DNA of 64,000 nt. It comes from Bacteroidota bacterium (GTDB lineage Bacteria; Bacteroidota; Bacteroidia; M30B66). Within the stretch, counting starts at the first letter, position 1; each line of letters starts with the position of its first letter. The stretch spans positions 103,816-167,815 of the forward strand of contig JAIXYK010000017.1 of NCBI GenBank assembly GCA_027490225.1. The letters run 5' to 3'. The position numbers and the translations under genes were made by a program. The notes below the pieces were generated by a model. The model was not told where the DNA came from. It searched no databases and saw only the letters and a list, made by a program, of their open reading frames with translations. Positions 1 through 6,515 of the stretch are shown here, in pieces.

Positions 1-248
1 AATGCCATTTGCACGTTGGGCTGGCTGTTGAGCGAATCTACCATTTGACCAACAAGGCGTTTGGCGATATTGAATTTAGAATCGCTTTCCCAAATGCCGA
101 ACATGCTATTGGAACAGTCGAATATGAGCAAAATGCGCGTAAATGGAGGTGCTGCCGGTTGGGCGGGCGCTGGAGTTTTTTGTGACCAAAGTGTTGAACC
201 GATTAACAATGCGCATACAAGCAATGCAGCCCGGCTTAGGGATAGCAA
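1..248 (-). CDS. VWA-domain protein, secreted (5' end only; runs off the left edge)
   Basis: Only the N-terminal part is in the window. Reading leftward there is a signal peptide (ALLVCALLIGSTLWSQ), a short Pro/Ala linker, then the start of a von Willebrand factor A domain: RILLIFDCSNSMFG. The DCSNS stretch is the DxSxS metal-ion-dependent adhesion motif. No in-frame ATG precedes the signal peptide. I chose the TTG at 248, which puts MLSLSRAA directly before the hydrophobic core. An ATG at 276 is one frame off, and loss of one base in the A5 run at 264-268 region would join it. Start and function beyond 'VWA, exported' are therefore uncertain. The gene follows the transketolase subunit on the same strand, with a dispersed repeat between them. 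Confidence 0.6.
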   Translation of the reverse strand, partial: MLSLSRAALLVCALLIGSTLWSQKTPAPAQPAAPPFTRILLIFDCSNSMFGIWESDSKFNIAKRLVGQMVDSLNSQPNVQMA

Positions 249-280
249 TGAAAAGCCCTGCGCTTTTTGTATACATATAT

Positions 281-358
281 ATGAATCAACAGCTTTTAGC
301 GCAGGCTTGGAATGGATAGCCCGACCCCTTGCGACGCAGGAGCAGGGGGAAGCCCCAA
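281..358 (-). repeat. Dispersed structured repeat, copy 1 (GGGC/CCC...GGGTCG family)
   Basis: Read on the minus strand it begins GGGGCTTCCCCC, continues through a short loop to GGGGTCGGGCTATCC, and then GC-rich sequence. The two C/G blocks can pair. The pattern GGGC..CCCC - loop - GGGGTCG is shared with six other intergenic copies in this window. It lies between the transketolase subunit and the VWA gene. Confidence 0.6.
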
Positions 359-391
359 ACTTATATTTTACTGTTGAATTCAATTTATATT

Positions 392-1237
392 TTAGTAATC
401 GCCGAGTGTTTCTTCTTGTTGTGCAAGCGCTTGTGCCAATTGTGCATCGTTTGGAGCTACGCCGTGCCATTTGTGAGAGCCCATCATAAAATCGATACCT
501 GCGCCCATTTCTGTTTTCATGAGGATAACGATAGGCTGGCCTTTAAAAGTATGCTGTTTGGCTACTTCCATAATTTCGAGCACGCTGGCAATGTCGTTTC
601 CGTTCATGTGCAACACTTTCCAGCCGAAGGCTTCCCATTTGGCTTGTAAATTTCCTAGTGAAAGCACCTGCTCTGTAGAGCCGTCAATTTGCTGACCGTT
701 CACATCAACTGTTGCAATAATGTTATCGACTTTGTTGGCTGCGGCGTACATGGCAGCTTCCCAAATCTGGCCTTCTTGCAATTCGCCATCGCCATGCAAG
801 GTGTAAACAAGGTTGGTTTCTTTGTTTAATTTCTTGGTAAGAGCAGCGCCAATTCCTACAGAAAGTCCCTGGCCAAGTGAGCCCGAAGCAACACGGATGC
901 CCGGCAGATGCTCTTCGGTAGCTGGGTGACCTTGCAAGCGGGAATTTAGCTTGCGAAAGGTGTTCAATTCAGCCACAGGAAAGTAGCCCGAACGCGCCAA
1001 AACACTATACCAAACAGGCGAAATATGTCCGTTGGAAAGGAAGAAAAGGTCTTCGTTATGCCCATCCATTTGGAAATTGCTTGGATTGTGTTTTAGGATG
1101 TGAAAGTAAAGTGCCACAAAATAGTCGGCGCAGCCTAAAGAGCCGCCTGGGTGACCTGAGTTAACTGCATGCACCTGACGAACGATGTCGCGGCGTACCT
1201 GCTTTGCTATATTTTGAAGTTCTGAAATTGTTGCCAT
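392..1237 (-). CDS. Transketolase, N-terminal (TPP-binding) subunit
   Basis: 281 aa, about half of a full transketolase (about 650 aa), so this is the N-terminal subunit of a split enzyme of the non-oxidative pentose phosphate pathway. Visible motifs are SGHPGG (residues 27-32), the ASGSLGQG segment near 118-125, and the thiamine-diphosphate motif GDGELQEG (149-156) ending with VDVN at 177-180. The C-terminal pyrimidine-binding subunit is not next to it: the downstream gene is a VWA protein and the upstream gene is divergent ychF. It would have to be elsewhere or be lost. Start ATG at 1237; a -7-like TACTTTCG box ends 4 bases before it. Confidence 0.9.
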   Translation of the reverse strand: MATISELQNIAKQVRRDIVRQVHAVNSGHPGGSLGCADYFVALYFHILKHNPSNFQMDGHNEDLFFLSNGHISPVWYSVLARSGYFPVAELNTFRKLNSRLQGHPATEEHLPGIRVASGSLGQGLSVGIGAALTKKLNKETNLVYTLHGDGELQEGQIWEAAMYAAANKVDNIIATVDVNGQQIDGSTEQVLSLGNLQAKWEAFGWKVLHMNGNDIASVLEIMEVAKQHTFKGQPIVILMKTEMGAGIDFMMGSHKWHGVAPNDAQLAQALAQQEETLGDY

Positions 1238-1241
1238 GCGG

Positions 1242-1249
1242 CGAAAGTA
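1242..1249 (-). promoter_or_regulatory. -7 box (TACTTTCG) of the transketolase gene
   Basis: Minus strand TACTTTCG, one mismatch from the Bacteroidota TAnnTTTG consensus. It ends 4 bases before the start codon at 1237. If functional, the transcript would be leaderless or nearly so. Confidence 0.4.
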
Positions 1250-1318
1250 AGCCGAGCAATTTTAAGTGGCAAGAGGAAAAGTAAGAGGTTATAAAGGAGT
1301 TTTGAACGGTTGTTGTTT

Positions 1319-1434
1319 TGGCACTCCCCGCGATTGCATTTTTTTATTGAAACAGCATTTTGGTGCGGGTCGTGTCTTCGGCCATAGTTGCCTCCTGCGT
1401 CGGCAAGCTATCTGCCTCAGCCACTAGTGCGGGC
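1319..1434 (+). repeat. Dispersed structured repeat, copy 2 (near twin of the copy at 45844)
   Basis: GGCACTCCCCGCGATT, a loop, then GCGGGTCGTGTCTTCGG and a GC-rich tail to GTGCGGGC. CCCGC and GCGGG form the stem. A 46-base block (1374-1419) is identical to 45900-45945, and the flanking parts are also alike. It sits in the interval between divergent transketolase and ychF, upstream of the ychF promoter. Confidence 0.85.
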
Positions 1435-1483
1435 GAAGGGTAAAGTTTGTGCAGGTTCGAAAAAGTAAGCGATGAAATATCTA

Positions 1484-1512
1484 TTGAAAATAAGTCTTAA
1501 CGATTATCTTTG
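1484..1512 (+). promoter_or_regulatory. Promoter of ychF
   Basis: TTG at 1484-1486 (-33 region), an 18-base spacer, then TATCTTTG at 1505-1512, an exact match to TAnnTTTG. The start codon is 20 bases further on at 1533. Confidence 0.65.
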
Positions 1513-1532
1513 CCAACTTTTTTGAAAAAGAT

Positions 1533-2633
1533 ATGGCTTTAAAATGTGGAATTGTTGGTTTGCCAAATGTTGGAAAATCTACCTTGTTTAATTGTTTGAG
1601 TAATGCAAAAGCTCAGGCTGCAAATTTTCCTTTTTGCACAATAGAACCGAATGTGGGTGTAATTACAGTTCCTGATGAGCGCTTAACAGCATTGTCGAAA
1701 TTAGTAAATCCAGAACGCATTGTGCCAACAACGGTGGAAATTGTTGATATTGCAGGCTTGGTAAAAGGAGCCAGCAAAGGCGAGGGTTTGGGTAATCAGT
1801 TTTTGGGAAATATCCGCGAATGTGACGCTATTTTGCACGTATTGCGCTGTTTTGATGATGACAATGTAGTGCACGTTGATGGAAAAGTAAATCCGGTAAG
1901 CGACAAAGAAGTGATTGATTTAGAATTACAACTCAAGGACTTAGATACTGTTGATAAGCGTTTACAGAAAGTAGAGAAATCGGCAAGGGCAGGAGACAAG
2001 GAAGCAAAACGTGCCCAAGATATTTTGAGCAGATTTAAACAAGTATTAGAACAAGGGAAATCTGCCCGCAGTGTAACTTTTGAAAGGTTAGAAGATATTG
2101 AATTTGCCAACGATTTATATTTGCTTACCAATAAACCTGTATTATATGTGTGCAATGTGGATGAGGCGAGCGCAATAAACGGAAATAAGCATGTAGATGC
2201 AGTTCGCGCTGCTGTAAAAGATGAAAATGCAGAAATCTTAATCATTACTGCTGCTATGGAAGCAGAGATTTCGCAATTAGAAACTTACGAAGACAAGGTT
2301 GCATTTTTAAGCGAAATTGGGTTATCAGAACCAGGCGTAAACAAGTTGATAAAATCTGCTTACCGCATGTTGGATTTAGAAACCTATTTTACCGCTGGAG
2401 TTAAAGAAGTTCGCGCTTGGACAATCACTAAAGGAATGCGCGCACCGCAGGCTGCGGGCGTAATTCACACCGATTTTGAAAAAGGATTTATTCGTGCGGA
2501 GGTAATTCATTACGACGATTATATTAAATACGGTTCAGAATCGGCTTGTAAAGAAAACGGGAAGTTAGCTATTGAAGGAAAAGAATATGTGGTGCAAGAT
2601 GGTGATGTGATGCATTTTAGGTTTAACGTTTAA
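1533..2633 (+). CDS. ychF: Redox/ribosome-associated ATPase YchF (Obg-like, OLA1 family)
   Basis: 366 aa, the normal length for the family (about 363). P-loop GLPNVGKS at residues 9-16; DIAGLVKGASKGEG follows near 72; the base-recognition motif is NVDE rather than NKxD, which in this family is linked to ATP rather than GTP use. A C-terminal TGS domain (about 280-366) ends the protein. YchF binds ribosomes and is implicated in stress responses; its exact role is unsettled. It has its own promoter (TATCTTTG) and is followed after 15 bases by the DUF808 gene, so the two may be co-transcribed. Confidence 0.97.
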   Translation: MALKCGIVGLPNVGKSTLFNCLSNAKAQAANFPFCTIEPNVGVITVPDERLTALSKLVNPERIVPTTVEIVDIAGLVKGASKGEGLGNQFLGNIRECDAILHVLRCFDDDNVVHVDGKVNPVSDKEVIDLELQLKDLDTVDKRLQKVEKSARAGDKEAKRAQDILSRFKQVLEQGKSARSVTFERLEDIEFANDLYLLTNKPVLYVCNVDEASAINGNKHVDAVRAAVKDENAEILIITAAMEAEISQLETYEDKVAFLSEIGLSEPGVNKLIKSAYRMLDLETYFTAGVKEVRAWTITKGMRAPQAAGVIHTDFEKGFIRAEVIHYDDYIKYGSESACKENGKLAIEGKEYVVQDGDVMHFRFNV

Positions 2634-2648
2634 CAAGAGGTTTCTTTA

Positions 2649-3524
2649 ATGGCTTCAGGTTTTTTTGCAATTTTAGACGACATAGCTGCTTTGATGGATG
2701 ACGTTGCCATAAACGCCAAGCTTGCAACAAAAAAAACTGCTGGTATACTAGGTGATGATTTAGCCGTAAATGCTGAAAAATCAACCGGCTTTGTATCATC
2801 TAGAGAAATTCCAGTTTTGTGGGCCATTACAAAAGGTTCCTTTATCAATAAGTTGATTATTGTTCCTATAACTTTATTGCTGAATGTTTTTTTACCAGCC
2901 GCCATAATCGTAATACTTATAATTGGAGGGTTTTACCTTGCATTTGAAGGAGTAGAAAAAATTGCAGAATATTTCTTTCATAAAAAACAACCTGCACAGC
3001 AAGCAGCTGTTGGTGAAATTAAAGAAGCTGCTGAATTGGAAAAAATAAAAATCAAATCAGCCGTAACCACCGACTTTATTCTTTCTGTTGAAATAGTAAT
3101 TATAGCATTAAGTACGGTTTTAAACGAAAACTTAAGTATGCAAATTTTAACGGTATCGGTCGTTTCTGTAATTGCTACTGTAGGCGTTTATGGCATTGTT
3201 GCGCTGGTTGTTCGTATGGACGATTTTGGGTTTAAGCTGATTGAAAAATCGAAATCGAAAGGTTTTTTAAATATGCTGGGTCAGTTTTTAGTAAAAGCAT
3301 TACCCATTTTTATCAAGATATTTTCGGTAGTTGGAACAATTGCATTGTTGCTTGTTTCGGGCGGCATATTTGCTCACAACATCGAATATTTGCATCATAT
3401 TTTATCTGGTTGGCCAAGCATTTTAAAAGAATTTTCTTTTGGAGTAATAGGCGGAATACTGGCCTTGGTTTTAATATCTATTGCCAAAAAAATTATTTCG
3501 CTATTTAAAAAGCAAAACAAATAG
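2649..3524 (+). CDS. DUF808 family inner-membrane protein (YedI-like)
   Basis: 291 aa. The N-terminus MASGFFAILDDIAALMDDVA and the following KTAGILGDDLAVNA are the hallmark of DUF808/YedI proteins. At least five hydrophobic segments follow (about 70-100, 135-155, 160-185, 208-232, 255-285), so it is a multi-pass inner-membrane protein. Function is unknown; the family has no established biochemical role. It begins 15 bases after ychF on the same strand and probably shares its transcript. Confidence 0.9.
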   Translation: MASGFFAILDDIAALMDDVAINAKLATKKTAGILGDDLAVNAEKSTGFVSSREIPVLWAITKGSFINKLIIVPITLLLNVFLPAAIIVILIIGGFYLAFEGVEKIAEYFFHKKQPAQQAAVGEIKEAAELEKIKIKSAVTTDFILSVEIVIIALSTVLNENLSMQILTVSVVSVIATVGVYGIVALVVRMDDFGFKLIEKSKSKGFLNMLGQFLVKALPIFIKIFSVVGTIALLLVSGGIFAHNIEYLHHILSGWPSILKEFSFGVIGGILALVLISIAKKIISLFKKQNK

Positions 3525-3592
3525 AATACCTTGTTTTTTTATAAGAAACTAGTGATGTGATGCATTAAAGGTTTTATGTGTAGCTTGAATTG

Positions 3593-3600
3593 TAGTTTTG
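3593..3600 (+). promoter_or_regulatory. -7 box (TAGTTTTG) before the FISUMP gene
   Basis: Exact TAnnTTTG match 45 bases upstream of the annotated start and further upstream of the preferred internal ATG at 3682. A convincing -33 TTG at normal spacing is not seen. Confidence 0.4.
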
Positions 3601-3645
3601 ACGCATTAAAATAGAAAATCAATTCTTCAATTTTTTAAATTTATT

Positions 3646-4323
3646 ATGATTATGAATTCTTTTAATGAAATGGGAAAACCAATGCAAGTAAACTTTAGAC
3701 TTTTATCTTTTTGTTTTATTGTCTTTTCTAGTATGCTTCATGCTCAAAAAAACATTCCAACAGTGAAGATTGGTAAGCAAGTTTGGATGAGTAAAAACCT
3801 TAACACTTCAACTTTTAGAAACGGAGATGTTATTTTACACGCCAAAACAGATGAAATGTGGAAAATGGCGTATGAAAAAGAAATTCCAGCCTGGTGTTAT
3901 TTTGGAAATGACGCTGAAAATGAATCAAAACTAGGTAAACTCTATAATTGGTTTGCAGTGAATGATGCGCGAGGCTTGGCTCCAAAAGGATTTCATGTGC
4001 CAAGTAAGGCAGAATGGGATATTTTAGTGTCATTTTTAGGTGGACAACCCGTAGCAGGAAAGAAAATGAAAAATAAAGAAGGTTGGCCGGATAATGGAAA
4101 TGGTACCAATGAAAGTGGATTTTCAGGTCTTCCAGGAGGAATTCGGTTTTATGTAGGTTCCTTTGCAAAAGAACGCAAATATGGGCATTGGTGGACTTCA
4201 ACAGCACTTCCACCTTTTTATGCATGGCAGTATTACCTGTTACATACTGATGACGGCATTGGCTTTTACAGCAAAGATTTCGGCAAAGGCACTGGATTGT
4301 CTGTTCGTTGTGTTTTAGATTAA
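3646..4323 (+). CDS. FISUMP-domain secreted protein
   Basis: 225 aa. Residues about 40-225 form a FISUMP (Fibrobacter succinogenes major paralogous) domain: TVKIGKQVWMSKNLN, then LYNWFAVNDARGLAPKGFHVPSKAEWD, SGFSGLPGG and finally WWTST...SVRCVLD. The signal peptide is FRLLSFCFIVFSSMLHAQ, so an internal ATG at 3682 (MQVNFRLL) is a likelier start than 3646. FISUMP domains are common in exported Bacteroidota and Fibrobacter proteins but have no known catalytic role. No T9SS tail is present, so it is probably periplasmic or surface. It is monocistronic as far as can be seen. Confidence 0.85.
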   Translation: MIMNSFNEMGKPMQVNFRLLSFCFIVFSSMLHAQKNIPTVKIGKQVWMSKNLNTSTFRNGDVILHAKTDEMWKMAYEKEIPAWCYFGNDAENESKLGKLYNWFAVNDARGLAPKGFHVPSKAEWDILVSFLGGQPVAGKKMKNKEGWPDNGNGTNESGFSGLPGGIRFYVGSFAKERKYGHWWTSTALPPFYAWQYYLLHTDDGIGFYSKDFGKGTGLSVRCVLD

Positions 4324-4346
4324 ATTTTCAGCTCTTGGAATTTTTG

Positions 4347-4369
4347 TGAAACGTTATTTGCCTATTGCT
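4347..4369 (+). repeat. Left 23-bp direct repeat flanking the ParE module
   Basis: The 23 bases at 4347-4369 (TGAAACGTTATTTGCC...) are identical to 5053-5075, which is the start of the SCO gene from the second base of its ATG. Sequence diverges on both sides. This copy is outside any gene and is preceded by G, giving a GTG. It looks like a detached copy of the SCO 5' end. Confidence 0.85.
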
Positions 4370-4440
4370 CTTTTAAGAATTTTCGGATTCATTTAAATAG
4401 AAATTCTATGATTTTAATTTATAAAATACTCCTAAGTGCT

Positions 4441-4740
4441 TTATAAAATTTCTCTTTTTTCTAAATCTCTTGCAGTATGGTGAATGGTTAGAATATCAAT
4501 TCTGTCAGAATCAATTATTTTGTAAATAATTCTATAATTTCCTACATTCAATTCTCTTATCTCAACGTCCCCTTTTTCTGGAACTTCTTTCCCCAATAAA
4601 GGAGCATTTTTCAAAAACTGTGTTCTTGTTTTTAGCTTTATCACCTCTAATTTAGCATATTTCTTTGAGTCTTTTGCGATAAACTCGTAAATGCTCTTCA
4701 AATCTAAAAGAGCTGTTTTTGTCCACCTTATTTGAACCAT
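4441..4740 (-). CDS. ParE/RelE-superfamily toxin of a type II toxin-antitoxin system
   Basis: 99 aa. N-terminal VQIRWTKTALLDLKSIYEFI, then SKKYAKLEV, then the C-terminal core REL...GNYRIIYKI...RIDILTIHHTARDL. This matches ParE-type toxins of the RelE/ParE superfamily (ParE members act on DNA gyrase, RelE members cut mRNA on the ribosome). Which of the two it does cannot be read from sequence, but the NYRIIY and HHTARDL pattern is more ParE-like. Its start overlaps the end of the upstream antitoxin by 13 bases. The pair sits between two 23-bp direct repeats. Confidence 0.88.
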   Translation of the reverse strand: MVQIRWTKTALLDLKSIYEFIAKDSKKYAKLEVIKLKTRTQFLKNAPLLGKEVPEKGDVEIRELNVGNYRIIYKIIDSDRIDILTIHHTARDLEKREIL

Positions 4741-4910
4741 TTTTCGAGCTCTTTTTCAAGTTCAGTTTCCGAAAATGTTTCTCCTTTTTCTGATTCTTTT
4801 TCAGCTCTCTCAATCTTGTCCAATAAAATCAACTTATCCATTAAATCGTCTAGCGAAAATTCTTCAGGAAGGGTTTCAATCGTTTCTTTTAATTGTTTCT
4901 TGCTTATCAT
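4728..4910 (-). CDS. Antitoxin partner of the ParE-type toxin
   Basis: 60 aa, acidic, largely helical and rich in Lys/Glu (KESEKGETFSETELEKELEKWF). It precedes and overlaps the ParE-like toxin by 13 bases, the usual order for this class. No clear DNA-binding fold is obvious in the N-terminus (MISKKQLKETIETLPEEFSLDDLMDKL), which resembles the short antitoxins found with Bacteroidota ParE toxins. The call rests on context plus composition. Confidence 0.8.
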   Translation of the reverse strand: MISKKQLKETIETLPEEFSLDDLMDKLILLDKIERAEKESEKGETFSETELEKELEKWFK

Positions 4911-5051
4911 AATTCTGAGGTTATGTCAAAGATACATTTAATTTCAATTTTTACTTATCATTTAACATCACCTTTTTCCTTTGCTGATTTTCCAAATTCT
5001 TCACAACCATTCAAGCCAAAGGTTGTTACTTTGTAGCACTTTAAATCATCT

Positions 5052-5726
5052 ATGAAACGTTATTTGCCTATTGCTTTGCCCATTTTGATTTTAATTGGAA
5101 TGGTATTTTTTTATTTGAATGCTGATACTCATCAAAAACCATTTAAAACACTACCAATTTTAGGAAATCACAGGATTGATTCTGTGGAGGTAAATGGAAA
5201 AAAACAGTTAGATACAGTTTATCATACGGTAACAAATTTTGCATTTACCAATCAAGATGGTGAATTGGTTACCAAAAATGCTGTTGCAGGAAAGATTTAT
5301 GTGTGTGATTATTTTTTCACAACCTGCAAAAGTATTTGTCCTGTTATGAGCAAACAACTCGATAGGGTTTATAAGGCGTATGAGAAAAACGATAAAGTAA
5401 TGATTCTTTCGCATACAGTTGACCCAGAAACCGATACTCCGGCTCAGCTGAAAGAATATGCATCGCAATTTAAAGCCGACAACAAAAAATGGATTTTTTT
5501 AACGGGAGAAAAGCCAGCACTTTATGAAATGGCAAGAAAGAGTTATTTGCTCAATGCGGAAGAAGGAAACGGAGGAGAAGAAGATTTTATCCATACCCAA
5601 AACTTTGCGCTGGTTGATGGCAAAGGCCGTATTAGAGGATTTTACGATGGCACCAAAACCAATGAAGTAGATTTATTAATTACCGATATCGGTTTTTTAT
5701 TGAAAGAATCTGAATTGGTGCAATAG
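5052..5726 (+). CDS. SCO1/SenC family copper chaperone
   Basis: 224 aa. One N-terminal membrane anchor (residues 6-22), then a thioredoxin-like domain with the copper ligands C92 and C96 (TTCKSICP) and H181 (DFIHTQNF). SCO proteins deliver copper to the CuA site of cytochrome c oxidase or act as thiol-disulphide reductases there; the domain faces the periplasm. The VDPETDTP loop is also typical. A paralog is encoded at 51353-52030 inside the oxidase cluster, whereas this copy has no oxidase genes nearby. It is followed by yebC after 35 bases. Its first codons form one copy of a 23-bp direct repeat. Confidence 0.93.
   Translation: MKRYLPIALPILILIGMVFFYLNADTHQKPFKTLPILGNHRIDSVEVNGKKQLDTVYHTVTNFAFTNQDGELVTKNAVAGKIYVCDYFFTTCKSICPVMSKQLDRVYKAYEKNDKVMILSHTVDPETDTPAQLKEYASQFKADNKKWIFLTGEKPALYEMARKSYLLNAEEGNGGEEDFIHTQNFALVDGKGRIRGFYDGTKTNEVDLLITDIGFLLKESELVQ
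5053..5075 (+). repeat. Right 23-bp direct repeat, at the SCO start codon
   Basis: Identical to 4347-4369; it contains the TG of the SCO ATG and the next 21 coding bases. Together the two copies bracket 683 bases that hold the ParE toxin-antitoxin pair. Confidence 0.85.
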
Positions 5727-5761
5727 CGAATTTTATATTTTAGCGCAAAATTTAAAACAAC

Positions 5762-6469
5762 ATGGGAAGAGCATTTGAATTTAGACGCGCCAGAAAAGAA
5801 AAACGCTGGAGCAAAATGGCAAAGGACTTTGTGAAATTGGGGAAACTCATTTCTATTGCAGTAAAATCTGGCGGTCCAGACCCTGAAACAAATGCTCCAT
5901 TGCGCGCTGCCATTCAAAATTGCAAGGCCATTAATATGCCGAAAGACAACATCGAATCGGCTATAAAACGTGCTTCTTCAAAAGACGCAAAAGATTTAGA
6001 CGAAGTTGTTTACGAAGGTTATGGACCTTATGGTGTTGCCGTTCTGGTAGAAACCGCCACAGATAACATCATGAGAACAGTTGCAAATGTTCGTATGTAT
6101 TTCAACAGAGCAGAGGGAACTTTAGGAAAAACGGGTAGTTTGGATTTTATTTTCGACAGAAAAGCTTCTTTTAAGTTGAGCCCTGAAGGCATTGATATGG
6201 ATGAACTAGAGCTGGAATTAATCGATTTCGGTTTGGAAGAGATTTTTGAAGAAGAAGGTGAAATTCATATTTACACTTCATTCAAAGATTATGGTACAAT
6301 GATGACTGAAATTGAGCGAAGAAAGTTGTCAATTATCAGCTCAGAATTAGTTAGGTTGCCATCAACAACAGTAGAATTAACAGAAGAACAAGAAGAGGAA
6401 ATCAATAAATTAGTTGAGAAACTCGAAGACGATGAGGATGTTCAGGCCGTTTTTACGAATATTAAATAA
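5762..6469 (+). CDS. YebC/PmpR family protein (TACO1-like)
   Basis: 235 aa, full length for the family (about 240). N-terminus MGRAFEFRRARKEKRWSKMAKDF is the Bacteroidota variant of the usual MAGHSKW start; then GGPDPETNAPLRAAIQNCKAINMPKDNIESAIKRA, YEGYGPYGVAVLVE and TDNIMRTVANVR are classic. Members were long called transcriptional regulators; more recent work on YebC and on TACO1 supports a role in translation of difficult proline-rich stretches. A C-terminal acidic region (LTEEQEEEINKLVEKLEDDED) is normal. It lies 35 bases after the SCO gene and may be co-transcribed. Confidence 0.95.
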   Translation: MGRAFEFRRARKEKRWSKMAKDFVKLGKLISIAVKSGGPDPETNAPLRAAIQNCKAINMPKDNIESAIKRASSKDAKDLDEVVYEGYGPYGVAVLVETATDNIMRTVANVRMYFNRAEGTLGKTGSLDFIFDRKASFKLSPEGIDMDELELELIDFGLEEIFEEEGEIHIYTSFKDYGTMMTEIERRKLSIISSELVRLPSTTVELTEEQEEEINKLVEKLEDDEDVQAVFTNIK

Positions 6470-6515
6470 GTAAATCTAAATTTCTTTACCACACTTAAGT
6501 TATTGTTTAATTTAC

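Noticed and set aside
4732..4941. 69-codon + strand frame opposite the ParE antitoxin
   Set aside because: Mirror of the antitoxin coding sequence; Ser-rich product is an artefact of the complementary strand.
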